NCBI GenBank assembly: GCA_028023455.1
Contig: JAQFVV010012405.1
Location: forward strand, 11,577,423-11,641,422
Reading direction: 5' to 3'
DNA length: 64,000 bases
DNA from: Epiperipatus broadwayi
Taxonomy: Eukaryota > Onychophora > Udeonychophora > Euonychophora > Peripatidae
Below are positions 47,535 to 59,050 of this stretch, piece after piece (position 1 is the stretch's first letter; every line of letters starts with the position of its first letter). Under the pieces are notes generated by a model. That model was not told the DNA's origin, did no database searches, and saw only the letters and a program-made list of their open reading frames with translations. The translations under genes and the position numbers were made by a program.

Positions 47535-48979
47535 GATTTTCACTTTTGTAATATAAATAGAATGACATAAATTTTATAACAGTACCATATTTAACAATCA
47601 ACAATTTATCAATGCAAACATTCTTCATAATCAAATAAATATAAATAATAAATCTAAATTATTAATTTTTATTAAACAGTTTTTTTTTCCACATGGTCAA
47701 GCTTTGTTTGAAATTTTTAGAAAGTAAATTTGCATTTTTTCCCTGGTGAAAATTTTGTGAAACTTTTTTTTTACTGCTTTAAAATTCATGTATATTTATT
47801 TTCTAATATTTTAAATACAAAAAAATTAAAAGATGGTGGGAAAATTGAATAGGTGATCCATCTCCAGTGAAGACGAGTACCCATTAATATTTTGCACTCT
47901 AAAACTTTGTGAGAATACTTCAAAAAAATATTATGATCATTAAGAAAATATTACGATGGTCTAAAAACTTAAATTTTTTAGAAAGTTTATGATTATATTT
48001 GTATTGTAATTATGTAATAATTATTAAAAATAAAAAATAAATGTTATTACATATTTATTTTTTACAGAAGTATTTTATATTTAAATATAAAAGAATATTG
48101 TCTTTTGAATATTGTTAATATAGAGATTACAGTCATGGTAAACATATCTGTCTAGAAATTAGGTCATTCAACAAATTGTTATAATATTTAATGATGTCAT
48201 AAAAATATGAAAACTTTTTAAACTTTTAAAGCTTAAATTAATAGATTTAGTAGTTTTTAAAAATAATTTATTCAGATTTTTAAAACAAATATCAAACAAA
48301 GAAGATTTTGTTCATTTTGCAAATTGAGTCAGCTCCATCTGAAATATGATGATGTGACAGCATTTTGTTTTGATTAAAATCTAATTTTTAAAGTATATGT
48401 TTCTGACACAATGTTATGAGAATATAACTTAAACTATGTGGGGTTGTATTAAATTAATTATTTTGGGTTGTATTAAGTTAAAAATACTGTATTTTCAAAG
48501 TTTAAATATTTTTTTTTGTATAATCATTGCCAAATAGTAGTTTATATTTGTGTTATTTTAATTGTTGTAAAATAAATTTTGTTTTTGAAATGCAGGATGA
48601 ATCTAAATATAATTTTCAAATGAAGAAAATGTAAGCTTGGTTTCTATGATGACAATTATGATGTCAATTATTATGTAGATATAAATAAGACTGGACAATA
48701 CAAAATTTCTCTCTAATATTTTGACTCTCATTGGAGCAAGTTCAAACAATTTATATATACTTTATTTTATAAGCATTTATTTGATAATTAAGAAATGATT
48801 GAGTAGAAAATAAATATATTTGTTCAAGAAACTAACTGCTTTCTTAAAGCACTTGTCCATGGAATGAGAAAGAAAACTTTTGAATTCAAATTCATTTTAA
48901 TGTTTCTCAGCTAAAAAATAATTGTCATGGATAAACAAAACATTTTGATTATTAAATATTAAAATTAATAATATATGGC
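47535..48979. other. AT-rich DNA
   Basis: No features recognised. Confidence 0.5.
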
Positions 48980-48996
48980 TATATATATATATATAT

Positions 48997-49244
48997 GATA
49001 AACAAAAATGCAAGTTAAAAAACTTGCTAACGCTTGTATTTATGTCCACAGATGGCGTTCTACCAAAAACGCCCATCAAGCTTGAAATCATGATCTGAAA
49101 GTGGAATTATAGTTAGAGATAGTGAATACTAACTACTCTGACGTTTATGTAAACAAAACATACGCTGATGGGCGTTTTGGTAGAACGCCATCTGTGGACA
49201 TAAATATAAGCGTTAGCAAGTTTTTAACTTGCATTTTGTTTATC
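48997..49244. repeat. Inverted-repeat unit with ~82-bp arms
   Basis: Arms 48997-49081 and 49164-49244 are near-identical inverted copies beginning GATAAACAAA and running through GTCCACAGATGGCGTTCTACC to GCCCATCA. The loop is ~82 bp. It starts next to an AT tract (48980-48995). No coding frame. It could be a foldback or MITE of unknown family; flanking duplications were not seen. Confidence 0.75.
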
Positions 49245-49476
49245 TAAATGTACTTGAGGTCTTTCTTGCAATGATATAGATTGCAGAGGCTTCTACTATG
49301 TGGTGATGCTGAACTGAGATCAGACCCATATAGCTATCTGGTTTGCTATGCTGAGTTTGAAGACATTAGTGTCAAAAATTCACGCTTGCAAGCTGAATAG
49401 AAATTGTTTCATAAACGCTCAGAGTTTGTATTTAGATCTAGTTCTTTATTCCTGTCTTCACTGACAATAGCAAATA

Positions 49477-49594
49477 GCTTGAAATCATGATCTGAAAGTG
49501 GAATTATAGTTAGAGATAGTGAATACTAACTACTCTGACGTTTATGTAAACAAAACATACGCTTGATGGGCGTTTTTGGTAGAACGCCATCTGT

Positions 49595-49600
<6 letters not shown>
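49477..49600. repeat. Partial direct copy of the inverted-repeat unit
   Basis: Nearly identical to 49080-49200 (loop plus half of the right arm), ending GTGGACAT exactly at the start of a long AT run (49600-49653). The unit seems to have been cut and extended by the microsatellite. Confidence 0.8.

Positions 49601-49653
<53 letters not shown>
49600..49653. repeat. (AT)n microsatellite
   Basis: About 54 bp of pure AT between the repeat above and a LINE 5' region. Confidence 0.97.
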
Positions 49654-49656
<3 letters not shown>

Positions 49657-49860
49657 CTACTTAAGGATACCATTTTATAATGGTGATGGAATATTTCAAT
49701 ATAGGATTTAATTCAATTTATTTATGGATAGCTTATGTTATAAATAGAGGCCAGCATCTGTAAAGTCATAAACCAAGGCAGTGGTTGGTGGACAAAGGTG
49801 AAGGGTGCAAAGACCCCTTGATTGTGGATCCAGGCTGGTATTTGATGACAATGTTTTATT

Positions 49861-52560
49861 AAAGTACTTACATCTGCAGATCATTTTCCAAGTGAAAGAT
49901 TGCAAGAATTAGAAGAAGAACTGTCTTATATTAAATGGGAATTTATTGGAAATCATGAATTTAGAAGAAAAGGTGAAAAAACAAAGGATTTAAAAAGTGG
50001 ACATGTACTCTATTATAAAGGCACAAATATTAGAAATACAAGTGGAGTAGGACCATTATAAATAAAAAGTGGAAGAACAACATTGTAGAGATTGATGGTG
50101 TATTGGACAGGGTGGAAAGATTAGTTATACAACTTAATAGCAGATACTAAATGCAGATAATTCAGGTTTATGCCCCAACAAGTTCTCAAAGTGATGAAGT
50201 AGTAGAAGATTTTTATATGGATGTACAAAAGGCTTTTGATCAGAGTAAACAACATTTTAAAATTGTTATGGGAGACTTTAATGCTAGAATTGGTAAACAA
50301 ATGAAAGATGAAAGTTCTGCAGGTAATTTTGGTTATGGTAATAGAAATGAGAGAGGACATAGACTTGTGGGGTTTACAAAAAAAACAAAAAACTTTATAT
50401 TATGAATTCTTTTTTTGAGAAAAATGTTAAAAGGAAATGGACATGGAAGCATCCAAATGAGGGTAAAGCAGAATTGGATTATATTTTGACTAACAGAAAA
50501 TACAAATTTCAAGATTATAATGTTCTTAATAAATTTAATACAGGAAGTGATCATCGATTAATAAGATGTGAGATATGTGCTAATGCAAAACTAGAGAGAC
50601 AAAAATTATTAAGAAAAACAATATTTACAGTTGATATTGCTAATCATCAGAAACATTCTAATGAATTTAAATTAGAACTTACAAATCAGTTTCATGTATT
50701 AGTAGATTTTGAATATGATTCAGATTTGAATGAAATTAATCTGAAAATAACTGATACATTTTTAAAAACTGCAACAAAGATAGCTGATAAAAAAAAAGCA
50801 GCAATTGACCAATAAAATTTTTACTGATACTAGAGAATTTATGAAGAAAAGAAGCAATATGAAGATATACAAAAATGATGCATTAAAAAGGATTGAATAT
50901 CTAGAATTTTGTAAAATGGTGTGGAAAAGAGTTGAAAATGATATAAGAAAGTATAACTGTGAACTAGCAAGGAAAGCTGTGGAAGAAAATAAAAATCTCA
51001 AGAATGTAAAACAACATTTTGGTATTGGTAGGAAATTTATATCTGCAATAAGAAAAAAAGATGGAATTATTACTAAAAAGAGAGTTGACATCATGAAATG
51101 GGTAGAATACTTTTATCAAAAATTATATAGTAATAAAGAACTAGTACCTCCTATATTTATTACATCTTCCGAATTGCCCAGCATTTTAAAAGAAAAAGTG
51201 AGATATCCAATTAAATGTATGAAGAAAAAAAAGGCTCCAGATAATGATGAAATTATAATTGATAGATTAAAAGAAGCAAGTGAAGAAATAGAAAAATATT
51301 TAGCAAATTTATATACCAAATGTCTAAATAATAAAGATGAACCAGATGATTGGAAGAATGCAGTAATAATATTAATATTTTAAAAAGGTGATAAAGAAGA
51401 TTTTAAAAATTACAGACCTATCAGCCTGTAATCAGTTTTATACAAAAATTTTACCAAAATAATTACAACTCGTCTAAAGAGACCATTGGATTTCCACCAA
51501 CCAAGAGAACAAGCTGGATTTAAAAGTAGTTTTAGTACAGTAGATCATATTTAGGTATTGAGAGAAGTTATAGAATAGATTTAAAAGTAGTTTTAGTACA
51601 GTAGATCATATTTAGGTATTGAGATAAGTTATAGAAATGACAAATGAATATGAGTTGCCATTATGTTTTGGATTTGTAGATTATGAAAAGGCATTTGATT
51701 CTATAAACATTTCTTCCATCATTAAAGCATTAGATCATCAAGGTATAGATCCAGGATATTGTCATATTTAAAAAAATATTTATAAAAATGCAACAGCAAC
51801 AATTAGATTACATAATGATACCAGGAAAGTGAACATTGAGAAAGGTGTAAGACAAGGTGACTCCATATCACCAATTTTTACAGCAGTGCTGCAAAAAAGT
51901 ATTTTGTGGATTAAAATGGAACTAAAGGAGTGAAAGTAAATGGAGATTATTTAAGTCATTTAGATTTTGCAGATAATGTAGTTGTTTTTGCAAATAATTC
52001 TTCAGAGCTGCAGGAAATATTACAGAGGTTATCAAAAGAAAGTAGGGAAATAGGACTAAAAATAAATGTTAAAAAAAGTAAAGTAATATTTAATCGATTT
52101 GCTCAAAATATAAAAATAAAGATTGATTATGATGAATTAGAAAAAGTTAACAGTTACAAATATCTTGGTCAGATTATTATTACAGATGGAAACATAATGG
52201 ATGTAATTAATCATATAATTAAACTCGGTTGGAGTGCTTTTGGTAAAAATATACTAAAAGGAAATATTCCTATGTGTTTGAAAAAGAAGGTTTTTAACAA
52301 ATGTGTTTTGCCAGTTGTTACTTATGGATCTGAGACTTGGTCGCTTAATAGAAGAGCAATACAGAGACTTTAGACTATTCAAAGAAGTATGGAGAGATGC
52401 ATACTGGGAGTAAAAAGAAGAGATCGAAAATGCAATGTATGGGTAAGAGAACAAACAGGTATTACTGACCTGACTGAAAAATTAAAACATTGAAGTGGAG
52501 TTGGGATGGACATATTGCTAGCACATGTGATAATAGATGGATAATGGAAGTGTTAAACTG
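49861..52560 (+). pseudogene. Broken endonuclease-reverse transcriptase of RTE-like copy B
   Basis: Endonuclease: LQELEEELSYIKWEFIG (~49905), LKSGHVLYYKG (~49990), MQIIQVYAPTSS (50151), IVMGDFNARIG (~50265), AELDYILTNRK (~50468), GSDHRLIRCE (~50545). A one-base loss near 50400 splits it. RT: NYRPISL (~51410), FVDYEKAFDS (~51675), RQGDSISP (~51860), FADN in place of FADD (~51965), YKYLGQI (~52160). C-terminus: YGSETWSLNRRAIQRL (~52325). Stops lie near 51380, 51428, 51555, 51770 and 52370. The Asp to Asn change would by itself abolish polymerase activity. Confidence 0.85.
51517..51634 (+). repeat. Tandem duplication inside the LINE RT
   Basis: Two ~58-bp units beginning GATTTAAAAGTAG, with one or two differences (GAGAGAAG/GAGATAAG). 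Absent from copy A, so it arose after the two copies separated. Confidence 0.85.
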
Positions 52561-52745
52561 GAGTCCAAGAGATTGTAAAAGACCCAGAAAGAGACCACAT
52601 TGAGATGGATGGATGAAATGAGAAAGTGTGCAGGGATGATGTGGAGAAGAAAAGCTAAAGATCGGAGAAGATAGATTGAACTTGGAGAGACCTTCATCCT
52701 GCAGTAGATTGATAATGGTTGATGGTGATGATGATGATGATCTGC

Positions 52746-53298
52746 AGAAAAACCATAGTTTGGAACTCTTTAAATATTTTATGTGGTAAGTTCTTGCCAT
52801 TAATGATATTATAAGGCTTTAAATTTAAACTTAAATTAAAAATATATGTTATTATTATTATATTTCATATTTTGTATACATATTAAAATAGCAATTATAT
52901 ATGGAAGTTTTATATATTCATTGTTAATAATTGTTATCTTATTTTATTATTGAATTACATTTGCGTTTGTTTATCTCATTCAGTTCTAATATTATGTTTT
53001 TAATATTCATTTCATGATAATAATATCTGCAACTCTGAAATATCATGAAAGCCACTAGGGAATATGCAAGGATGGCAGTAATATCATGTAAATAATAATC
53101 AGGTGTTAATAAGTTTTTTAATAAGTAAGCTTTCTGATTAGAAGATTTGGTTCCTGAGAGTTTTATTCTTATTTTATTGAAACTGTAAAGGAAATAAAAT
53201 ACTTTTGGGAAAACTTGTAATATGTTATAAATCATCATTATCACATTAGCTAATGTTATATATCTTTCAAGTGAATCATTTTATTCCAATTTTATTAA
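52746..53298. other. AT-rich stretch with an open frame of unknown nature
   Basis: A 101-codon minus-strand frame (52939-53244) is open and partly hydrophobic (DITAILAYSLVAFMIFQSC), but shows no known motif or conserved neighbour. It may be part of the PLE whose 3' terminus follows at 53299. I would not call it a gene. Confidence 0.25.
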
Positions 53299-53360
53299 CT
53301 GTTGAAAACCAGTTGAAATATAATATTATTTATTGGATTTATAAGTCTTTTTTTGTTTAT
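53299..53360 (+). mobile_element. PLE 3' terminus (relative of copy 3)
   Basis: CTGTTGAAAACCAGTTGAAA followed by ATTTATTGGATTTATAAGTC matches 27861-27920. Here the 3' half of stem II and the loop are lost, so the hammerhead-like fold is gone. An AT tract follows, as at 27.9 kb. Confidence 0.7.
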
Positions 53361-53562
53361 ATATATATCCAAACTTGCTATTTGTATGTTTTTGATTTCT
53401 GTTTCAAATGCATTTACCAATACAAGACATAGCTTTGCTATATATATATATATATATAATAAATAAAGTTTGATATCTGTATTCGTTTCACAATATATGT
53501 AATATACAAATCAATATATATATATCAAAATACAGTACAATTTATATAAATTATAATCTTTT

Positions 53563-53602
53563 AGAAGTACTTTCGACTATACACTTTGTAGTCTTTATCA
53601 AC
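53563..53602 (-). ncRNA. Hammerhead-like motif, left terminal repeat
   Basis: Minus strand: GTTGATAA, stem GACTA/TAGTC, GAAA, palindrome AGTACT, then TCT. The core reads TTGATAA, so the first base and the G8 position differ from CTGATGA, and an extra A precedes stem II. Same motif as 54456-54495, inverted. Confidence 0.5.
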
Positions 53603-53679
53603 TATATAATGTTGAATAATCAAAACGAGACAACCCTTAACAATACCCATAGTTCAATTCAGATTTCCCACAATTCTGT

Positions 53680-54411
53680 TATCTTAACATTTGATGACTA
53701 GCGATTCATTAACATTTGACGATTTTTTGAAATCAACATAGCCTCTTTTATTTTATGTTTATTATGACAATGTTCAATTTGAATAATTTTCATATTTTTA
53801 TAATCAAATTTAAATCCATATTGACAAGATTTATTATGATCAAATATAACAGATCATGAAGGTTTATTTACATCTATTCCATATCGATTCTCTTTTTGAA
53901 TTCTATTATATAAAAGCATATGTTCTTTTATTCTCTTCTCAAATGTACACTTAGATTCACCAATGTATTGTACGCTGCATCCACATATCAATCTATATAT
54001 AATAGAATTTTGATTAAACTTTGAATTTTGAATTTTAGAATTATTAAGCAATCTATTTATGTTATTTGTAGAGAAAAAAGCAATATGACACAAACCATTA
54101 TAAATTTTCCTAATAAACTTCACCTGCTCATCTGATATAAATGGCATTGAAATCCATTTCATTTTGACATTTTTATTTTTAATTTTATTATAGTGTTGAT
54201 TTCTTTTAAATCCTTTAATAATATTAGAAATAGCATTTTTATAATAACCAATTTTCAACAAGTCATTAACAAATAAATGTACATTTTTAATTTTATCACT
54301 AGAATATTTGCATAATTTTTCATTTTGAAATAAGAATGATTTCAATCCAGACAGCTTATGACACATAGGTACACGTGAGTCATATGGAATAAAACCTCTA
54401 GTTTCAATTGG
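53680..54411 (-). pseudogene. Penelope-like RT end and GIY-YIG endonuclease
   Basis: Minus frame: YPIETRGFIPYDSRVPMCHK (about 54352-54411), SGLKSFLFQNEKLC, IKGFKRNQHYNKI, WISMPFISDEQVKFI (~54130), then the GIY-YIG block YRLICGCSVQYIGESKCTF with EKRIKEH (about 53930-54000). A TGA at ~53852 stops the main frame (53854-54366 open), but coding continues (IFDHNKSCQYGFKFDYK, KIKEAMLISKNRQ) to ~53680. The RT catalytic part is absent. In PLEs this nuclease makes the entry nick. Confidence 0.85.
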
Positions 54412-54455
54412 GTATTGTTAAGGGTTGTCTCATTTTGATTATTCAACGTTATATA

Positions 54456-54495
54456 GTTGATAAAGACTACAAAGTGTATAGTCGAAAGTACTTCT
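54456..54495 (+). ncRNA. Hammerhead-like motif, right terminal repeat
   Basis: Mirror image of 53563-53602 with the same bases: GTTGATAA, GACTA/TAGTC, GAAA, AGTACT. The two arms are essentially identical here, so they derive from one insertion event. Confidence 0.5.
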
Positions 54496-54557
54496 AAAAG
54501 ATTATAATTTATATAAATTGTACTGTATTTTGATATATATATATATTGATTTGTGTG

Positions 54558-54668
54558 TTCGTATACTTAACGCATTATTAAAATATATATATATAATAAC
54601 CCTGTCGCAATAATTTGACAAATACGGATTCGTATACTTAACGCATTATTAATATATATATATATCTT
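54558..54668. repeat. 71-bp tandem repeat with AT tracts
   Basis: TTCGTATACTTAACGCATTA starts at 54558 and again at 54629, each followed by an AT run. The first unit also holds CCCTGTCGCAATAATTTGAC. Confidence 0.75.
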
Positions 54669-54985
54669 ATTACTAACATATTATTAAAAATATATATTAC
54701 TTTACTAACAAAACTATTATTTACCAGTTGATGTACAATCAATGGTCATTTGCATGGTTGGATTGGATTGATTTAGTTATTTTAATTAAAAAAGAAGAGC
54801 TCATAAAAGAGGTATGGGGGGGTTATACATTTTCTCTGAATTTTTTCTTTCTTTTGCCAAACCCAGCTGTACACATCACTATGTATATGTGTGAGTGCGT
54901 TTGAACCATTAAAAATAAAAAATTCACAAAATAAAAATAAAAAGGAAACATTTTATTTGATAAACTTTTTAAATATATATATTTC
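54669..54985. other. AT-rich spacer
   Basis: Nothing recognised. Confidence 0.45.
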
Positions 54986-55145
54986 AAACTCTGGCCCGTT
55001 GTGGCCACAAATGGTCCCCCCTCCCTCCACTCCCATCTCGCTGTCTGTTGGCCATAATGTACCAATGGTGGTCTCAACTACTCACGTAAGTGCACTAGGA
55101 ATTACAACCTTGGTCACTGATCCTCTCTTGCACATTATCAGCTAT
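54986..55145. other. Local G+C-rich block
   Basis: About 160 bp much richer in G+C than the surroundings. Frames are open on both strands, and a consensus splice donor (CACGTAAGT) is at ~55084 on the plus strand, but no acceptor or recognisable protein. It could be an exon, a promoter or an inserted fragment. Confidence 0.25.
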
Positions 55146-57640
55146 TAAGAGCTGTATCAAAACATATCTACTATTTATTTTATGCACAAAAGACACAATC
55201 AACATCTGGGGCAATTTCTACAGACAAAATTAATGAATTAACCTAACTTTTTATAATTTATTTGATCGCAGCGGGTATCGGAAGCCTATCATAGTATTAT
55301 TATAAAACATATTAAACAAATTATAAGTGCAATTTTTCCCTTTAAACCTCAATTTGCGATTTTTATGGTGGCCCTATGGCCGACATGTACAAGATAGTGT
55401 ACTTTGTGGAATTGTATAAAATTATGAAACTAATACATCATCTATGTGATTTCTAATACAGATGCTAGTCTAAGTAAAGCTTTGCAATTAAAAAATGAAT
55501 ACTTGGGTTCTTTTATAATTTAGTATATCATTGAGCTCTTATTGTTTTGACGAATATAATTTAAAATTGTTAAGTAAAGATATTTGTCGTGAAATTATTT
55601 GATAAATCTGTTTATAAGCTTAATAATTAATTTGTACTTTAGACTAGAATCAACTACGCAAAGCACAATGATGGAAAAGGTAAATGGGATTTTATTGACC
55701 CTGCCAATCATATACAACCAAAGACGAAAAGCATCTTAATGTTTTCTCAAAAAATATTTATAAACTCTTTCTATCATGTAGACAATAATATGTACTTAAT
55801 GTATGCTCTTCACTGTATGCTATATCCAAAGTTTATTATTTCTGATGTTATGAATGACACATAGCACGCACAGTAAGTTTAACTATAAATCAATCTTTAT
55901 TTACAAACTTTATGAACAATAAATAGTTTATTTCAATATTTAAATAAAACATAACCAAACAAATAAAATAAATAAATGATACTTCAATAGGCTTTCTTCA
56001 GTACATTTTGTAGGTATAGTTTTAACAAAACCTAATCATACCTTATTTCACTCTACTATAATGAACATTGAGACAATTATTAAATTCAGCATCAACCTCT
56101 GAAAAACTAAACATCATTTCCAGATTCAATATATCCCTTCCATAAACTTATATATCATATATATAAATATATATGATGTATGTATGATTTCACTATCATG
56201 TAATAATTAATTAAAATGAAAAGTAAACTTACCTCTGGTAGATAATAATCAACTAACAGTTAATTATTATGAGTACTTGAATAGAATGTCCGTTACCATT
56301 TGTTAATCTAAACAATAAAATTATGCTTACAAATGAAGAAGATGATTCAGCAGTCTAACTAAATACTTTGCCCAACTTATATCTGTGAAGCAAACATATT
56401 CCTGTGGATGTATTCATCTACACATAGGAATAAAATAATACTAAACGTTTTGCGTATTTAAACATTATCATAAAGTCATACGTATAATCACAAAATTCCC
56501 GGATTAACCACCAGGCAGGAATATGTGTAAAATACAACATGGCAATTAAATAATCTGCGGATTAACCACCAGCACAGTTAAAGCCCTTTAATATTCTAAA
56601 AACAAACATTATAATTTACTTCACAGTAAAGTGCAAAATCATCATCCTCAATTCTTCTGACTATTCAGAATATGCTAACACTTTAGCAAATGTGGGTTCT
56701 TGCTTAGTAAAATATTACAATAATCAGGACAGTTAATGTACTACTTATATTGCTTAAAATAAACCTGTGTAATATAATGTAAATAATATTGGAATGGGAA
56801 TTTAAATCCGGAAAGACTCACAATATCTCACAAAGATTAATCGTCTCATAAATTCATTATATCTTGTTTAAGCTCTTCCGATAGCGCTATTCTTTGAATA
56901 AATATGTTATTCAACCTTTATTAATTTGAATCTAACAAATATAAATTATGAACTTCATATGCGAGTTCATATAACGATAAAATTTAAATAAATGTATAAT
57001 TCATTAATTATATAACATTTAATGGAGATGTGTGTGATAAAACTAAAGGGAAAGCATTTATAGTTCAACACGTGAATTTTTAACAGATGTGTATCACTAA
57101 TTGGATTGTATAGTATTTATAATTCCTGATGGGATCCGTTGAATCCATGTACAATGTGTAGAATAACTATTATATAAGGCAATAGCTATAGCTGTAGTTA
57201 AATTCCATCCATGCACTTATATCCATTTGACTAGTTATTAAGACAATATTAGATTAACGATTGCGTGGCTTTCCAAACATGAAACAATTCTAAACAAAAT
57301 ACGTAGAATTTAAATGAAAATGTTTTTCATAAAGTTATTAATCACTACATCCTGATCAAAAGTGTTTCAAGTTTATCCTATCCATGCAAGTATTTATTTA
57401 TCCATTGCGTTAATCCAGGAATAACTATTTACAGCAACTAATTTATTCATTTTTAAACAGACAATACTATTATAAATAGCTCTAATTAATTTTGAAGAAT
57501 ATTATTGATCCAATTGTTGAACAAATTAACTAGCAAATATCAATGGCACTATAAAGTTAATTATCAATCAATATTATATTTTATTAGAATTAAAATGGAA
57601 ATATTAAAATATTTTGATAGCTTTAGCATTTTATTTTAAC
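55146..57640. other. AT-rich unique DNA
   Basis: No mobile element or gene recognised. Less microsatellite content than elsewhere in the window. Confidence 0.45.
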
Positions 57641-57799
57641 TTAAACTTTTTTCTTTAAAAAACAAATTTTCATTTTCATCAAACTTTTATGATTAAAACA
57701 TTGATCTAATTTTTCCAAATTATAGATTAATAAACAATTTGAAACATACCAAATTCTTGCAGGTAATTCTTTCAAACTTAAACTGGGAAGCTCCGACAT
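57641..57799 (-). CDS. Candidate short host ORF or first exon
   Basis: ATG at 57799 (context GAAATGT). The frame reads MSELPSLSLKELPARIW and continues to a stop at 57641 (52 codons), and is also open ~25 codons upstream of the ATG. After the W codon region a splice donor GTATGT lies at 57744-57749, so the true product may be a short first exon, MSELPSLSLKELPARI. Upstream (57840-58090) is G+C-richer (GGGCCGTCCGAC, CGCGCTC), as in a promoter. The leucine spacing faintly resembles a leucine-rich or F-box-like start, but I do not identify a family. Confidence 0.25.
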   Translation of the reverse strand: MSELPSLSLKELPARIWYVSNCLLIYNLEKLDQCFNHKSLMKMKICFLKKKV

Positions 57800-57849
57800 T
57801 TCAACAAATGTAATATTGGAAATACTATCGGTGATTTGATTCTGGGCCG

Positions 57850-58740
57850 TCCGACTTGAAAAGATTTATAAATCTAGTGATCCATTTTAAGTAGTTACCA
57901 CTAAATTATTCTATGTTTATAACAAATTTTGTGGTAATTTAGTTACTTATTAACGGTTTAAAAATCAGCTCAGCAAATTTACAACATTTGCCTTTACCAT
58001 TTTGTTCTTTTTCTCCCCCCAAAAGACAACTAACAGACGATATTCTCTTAGAAATTCGCGCTCTTTTCTTTTATTACATTGAGACGCCTACGCAATTGCA
58101 GTATTTATTTAATAATTTATTTTAATTGACTAAATGGTTTTGTAAATTTAATAGAAATAATAATTTTAAGACTACTTTAAATAAATGAAAATAAAATATT
58201 ATTTTTAATAACACTTTATCAAATTTTAATATGTTGTAAAAATTTTTTAAAAAGTTAAAAGTTTCCATATAAGTTAGCATATGGAACGAAGCAAATTGAA
58301 ATTTATTAAAATAATTTCATAAAGTAATCTTTTCAAATACGAATCAAGCCAACCAAATCACCAACAGAAGAAAGAGAAATTTTTATATAAGTTACATCAA
58401 TGAATATATTTTCTACTAAAATATATGGTTACAATATATATTAAGTCAACAAAAGAACTATAAATGTCAAGATGGAAGACTAATTTTGCAGAACAATGAA
58501 AGTAATTATTATAAAAATCATGGAATGTCTAATGCTAATTAAATATTAATTGGAAAGAAATAGGTGTAAAAAGCTTTTGTGGTGCATTCCAACAAAGGCA
58601 TATGGAATGTGAATGGAAATATAATTGAAAATGAATGAAAAAAAAGATAAATTCGATAATTAAAAAAAAAGAATTAAGAATTAAGGATTACTATAAGTTT
58701 GGACGGAGAAGAAAGCTGACGGTAGACTGATAAACAGAAA
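57850..58740. other. Spacer, possible minus-strand promoter region
   Basis: 57850-58090 has CpG-containing motifs unusual for the window; the rest is AT-rich with nothing recognised. Confidence 0.25.
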
Positions 58741-58744
58741 ATAA

Positions 58745-58927
58745 GAATCAAGAGATCAACGTGATATACATTGGATAAAATATGGTCAGGCAGGGGTAGA
58801 GGCCTCAATGTCCTCCTGCCCCCGAATGTATAGCAGCTGTCGATATCAGAGAAGGGACATCAAGCCTGGAGAATTCGCCTCAATAAGCAACAATGTTGAA
58901 TCGCCACAAGAGGAAGAAAATAAATAA
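58745..58927 (+). CDS. Unidentified small ORF
   Basis: 60 open codons follow a TAA at 58742-58744. The first ATG is at 58808 (39 codons: MSSCPRMYSSCRYQRRDIKP, then an end rich in E and N before TAA). Base composition is distinctly less AT-rich than its surroundings, which argues for real coding or for an inserted sequence. It lies 1.9 kb upstream of the Gypsy gag, so it might be a leader or LTR part of that element. Function unknown. Confidence 0.25.
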   Translation, partial: ESRDQRDIHWIKYGQAGVEASMSSCPRMYSSCRYQRRDIKPGEFASISNNVESPQEEENK

Positions 58928-58931
58928 ATAA

Positions 58932-59050
58932 ATGGACTTTAGCCATGGAACCCGAATTTCAAAAAAAAAAAAAAAAAGTTTGTTCACCGACAAAGGACCA
59001 GAGATTCCCTTTTCACTAGGTAAATTCGATCAATTCCCTGGGGAAATGCA
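58932..59050 (+). CDS. Candidate exon with splice donor
   Basis: From ATG at 58932 the frame reads MDFSHGTRISKKKKKSLFTD and KGPEIPFSLGKFDQFPGEM, ending CAG followed by GTATTT, which could be a donor. The lysine run comes from an A17 tract, which may be a slippage-prone or poly(A)-like scar. No acceptor was paired. Either a host exon or a processed insertion. Confidence 0.2.

Larger units (their letters stand above)
49741..52745 (+). mobile_element. RTE-like non-LTR retrotransposon, copy B (nearly full length)
   Basis: From a probable 5' region near 49741 to a GAT-type tail at ~52745. It includes endonuclease, RT and C-terminal region and is the reference for copies A and C. Multiple stops and shifts, a 58-bp internal tandem duplication (51517-51634) and a changed RT catalytic site make it inactive. 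The exact 5' end is uncertain. Confidence 0.85.
53506..54555 (-). mobile_element. Penelope-like element copy 2 with inverted terminal repeats
   Basis: Arms 53506-53647 and 54411-54555 are near-perfect inverted repeats (~140 bp). Each contains a hammerhead-like motif. Between them is the C-terminal part of a PLE protein on the minus strand. PLEs are known to carry terminal repeats that may be direct or inverted, with hammerheads in them, so the structure fits a 5'-truncated PLE insertion closed by an inverted terminal copy. AT tracts follow on both sides. Confidence 0.85.

Noticed and set aside
52939-53244. 101-residue minus-strand frame
   Set aside because: Open but without recognised domain; between two retroelement ends. 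Kept only as part of a low-confidence spacer entry.
54823-55148. 84- and 85-residue overlapping frames on both strands as a gene
   Set aside because: Both arise from the same G+C-rich block and neither resembles a known protein; recorded only as a compositional block.
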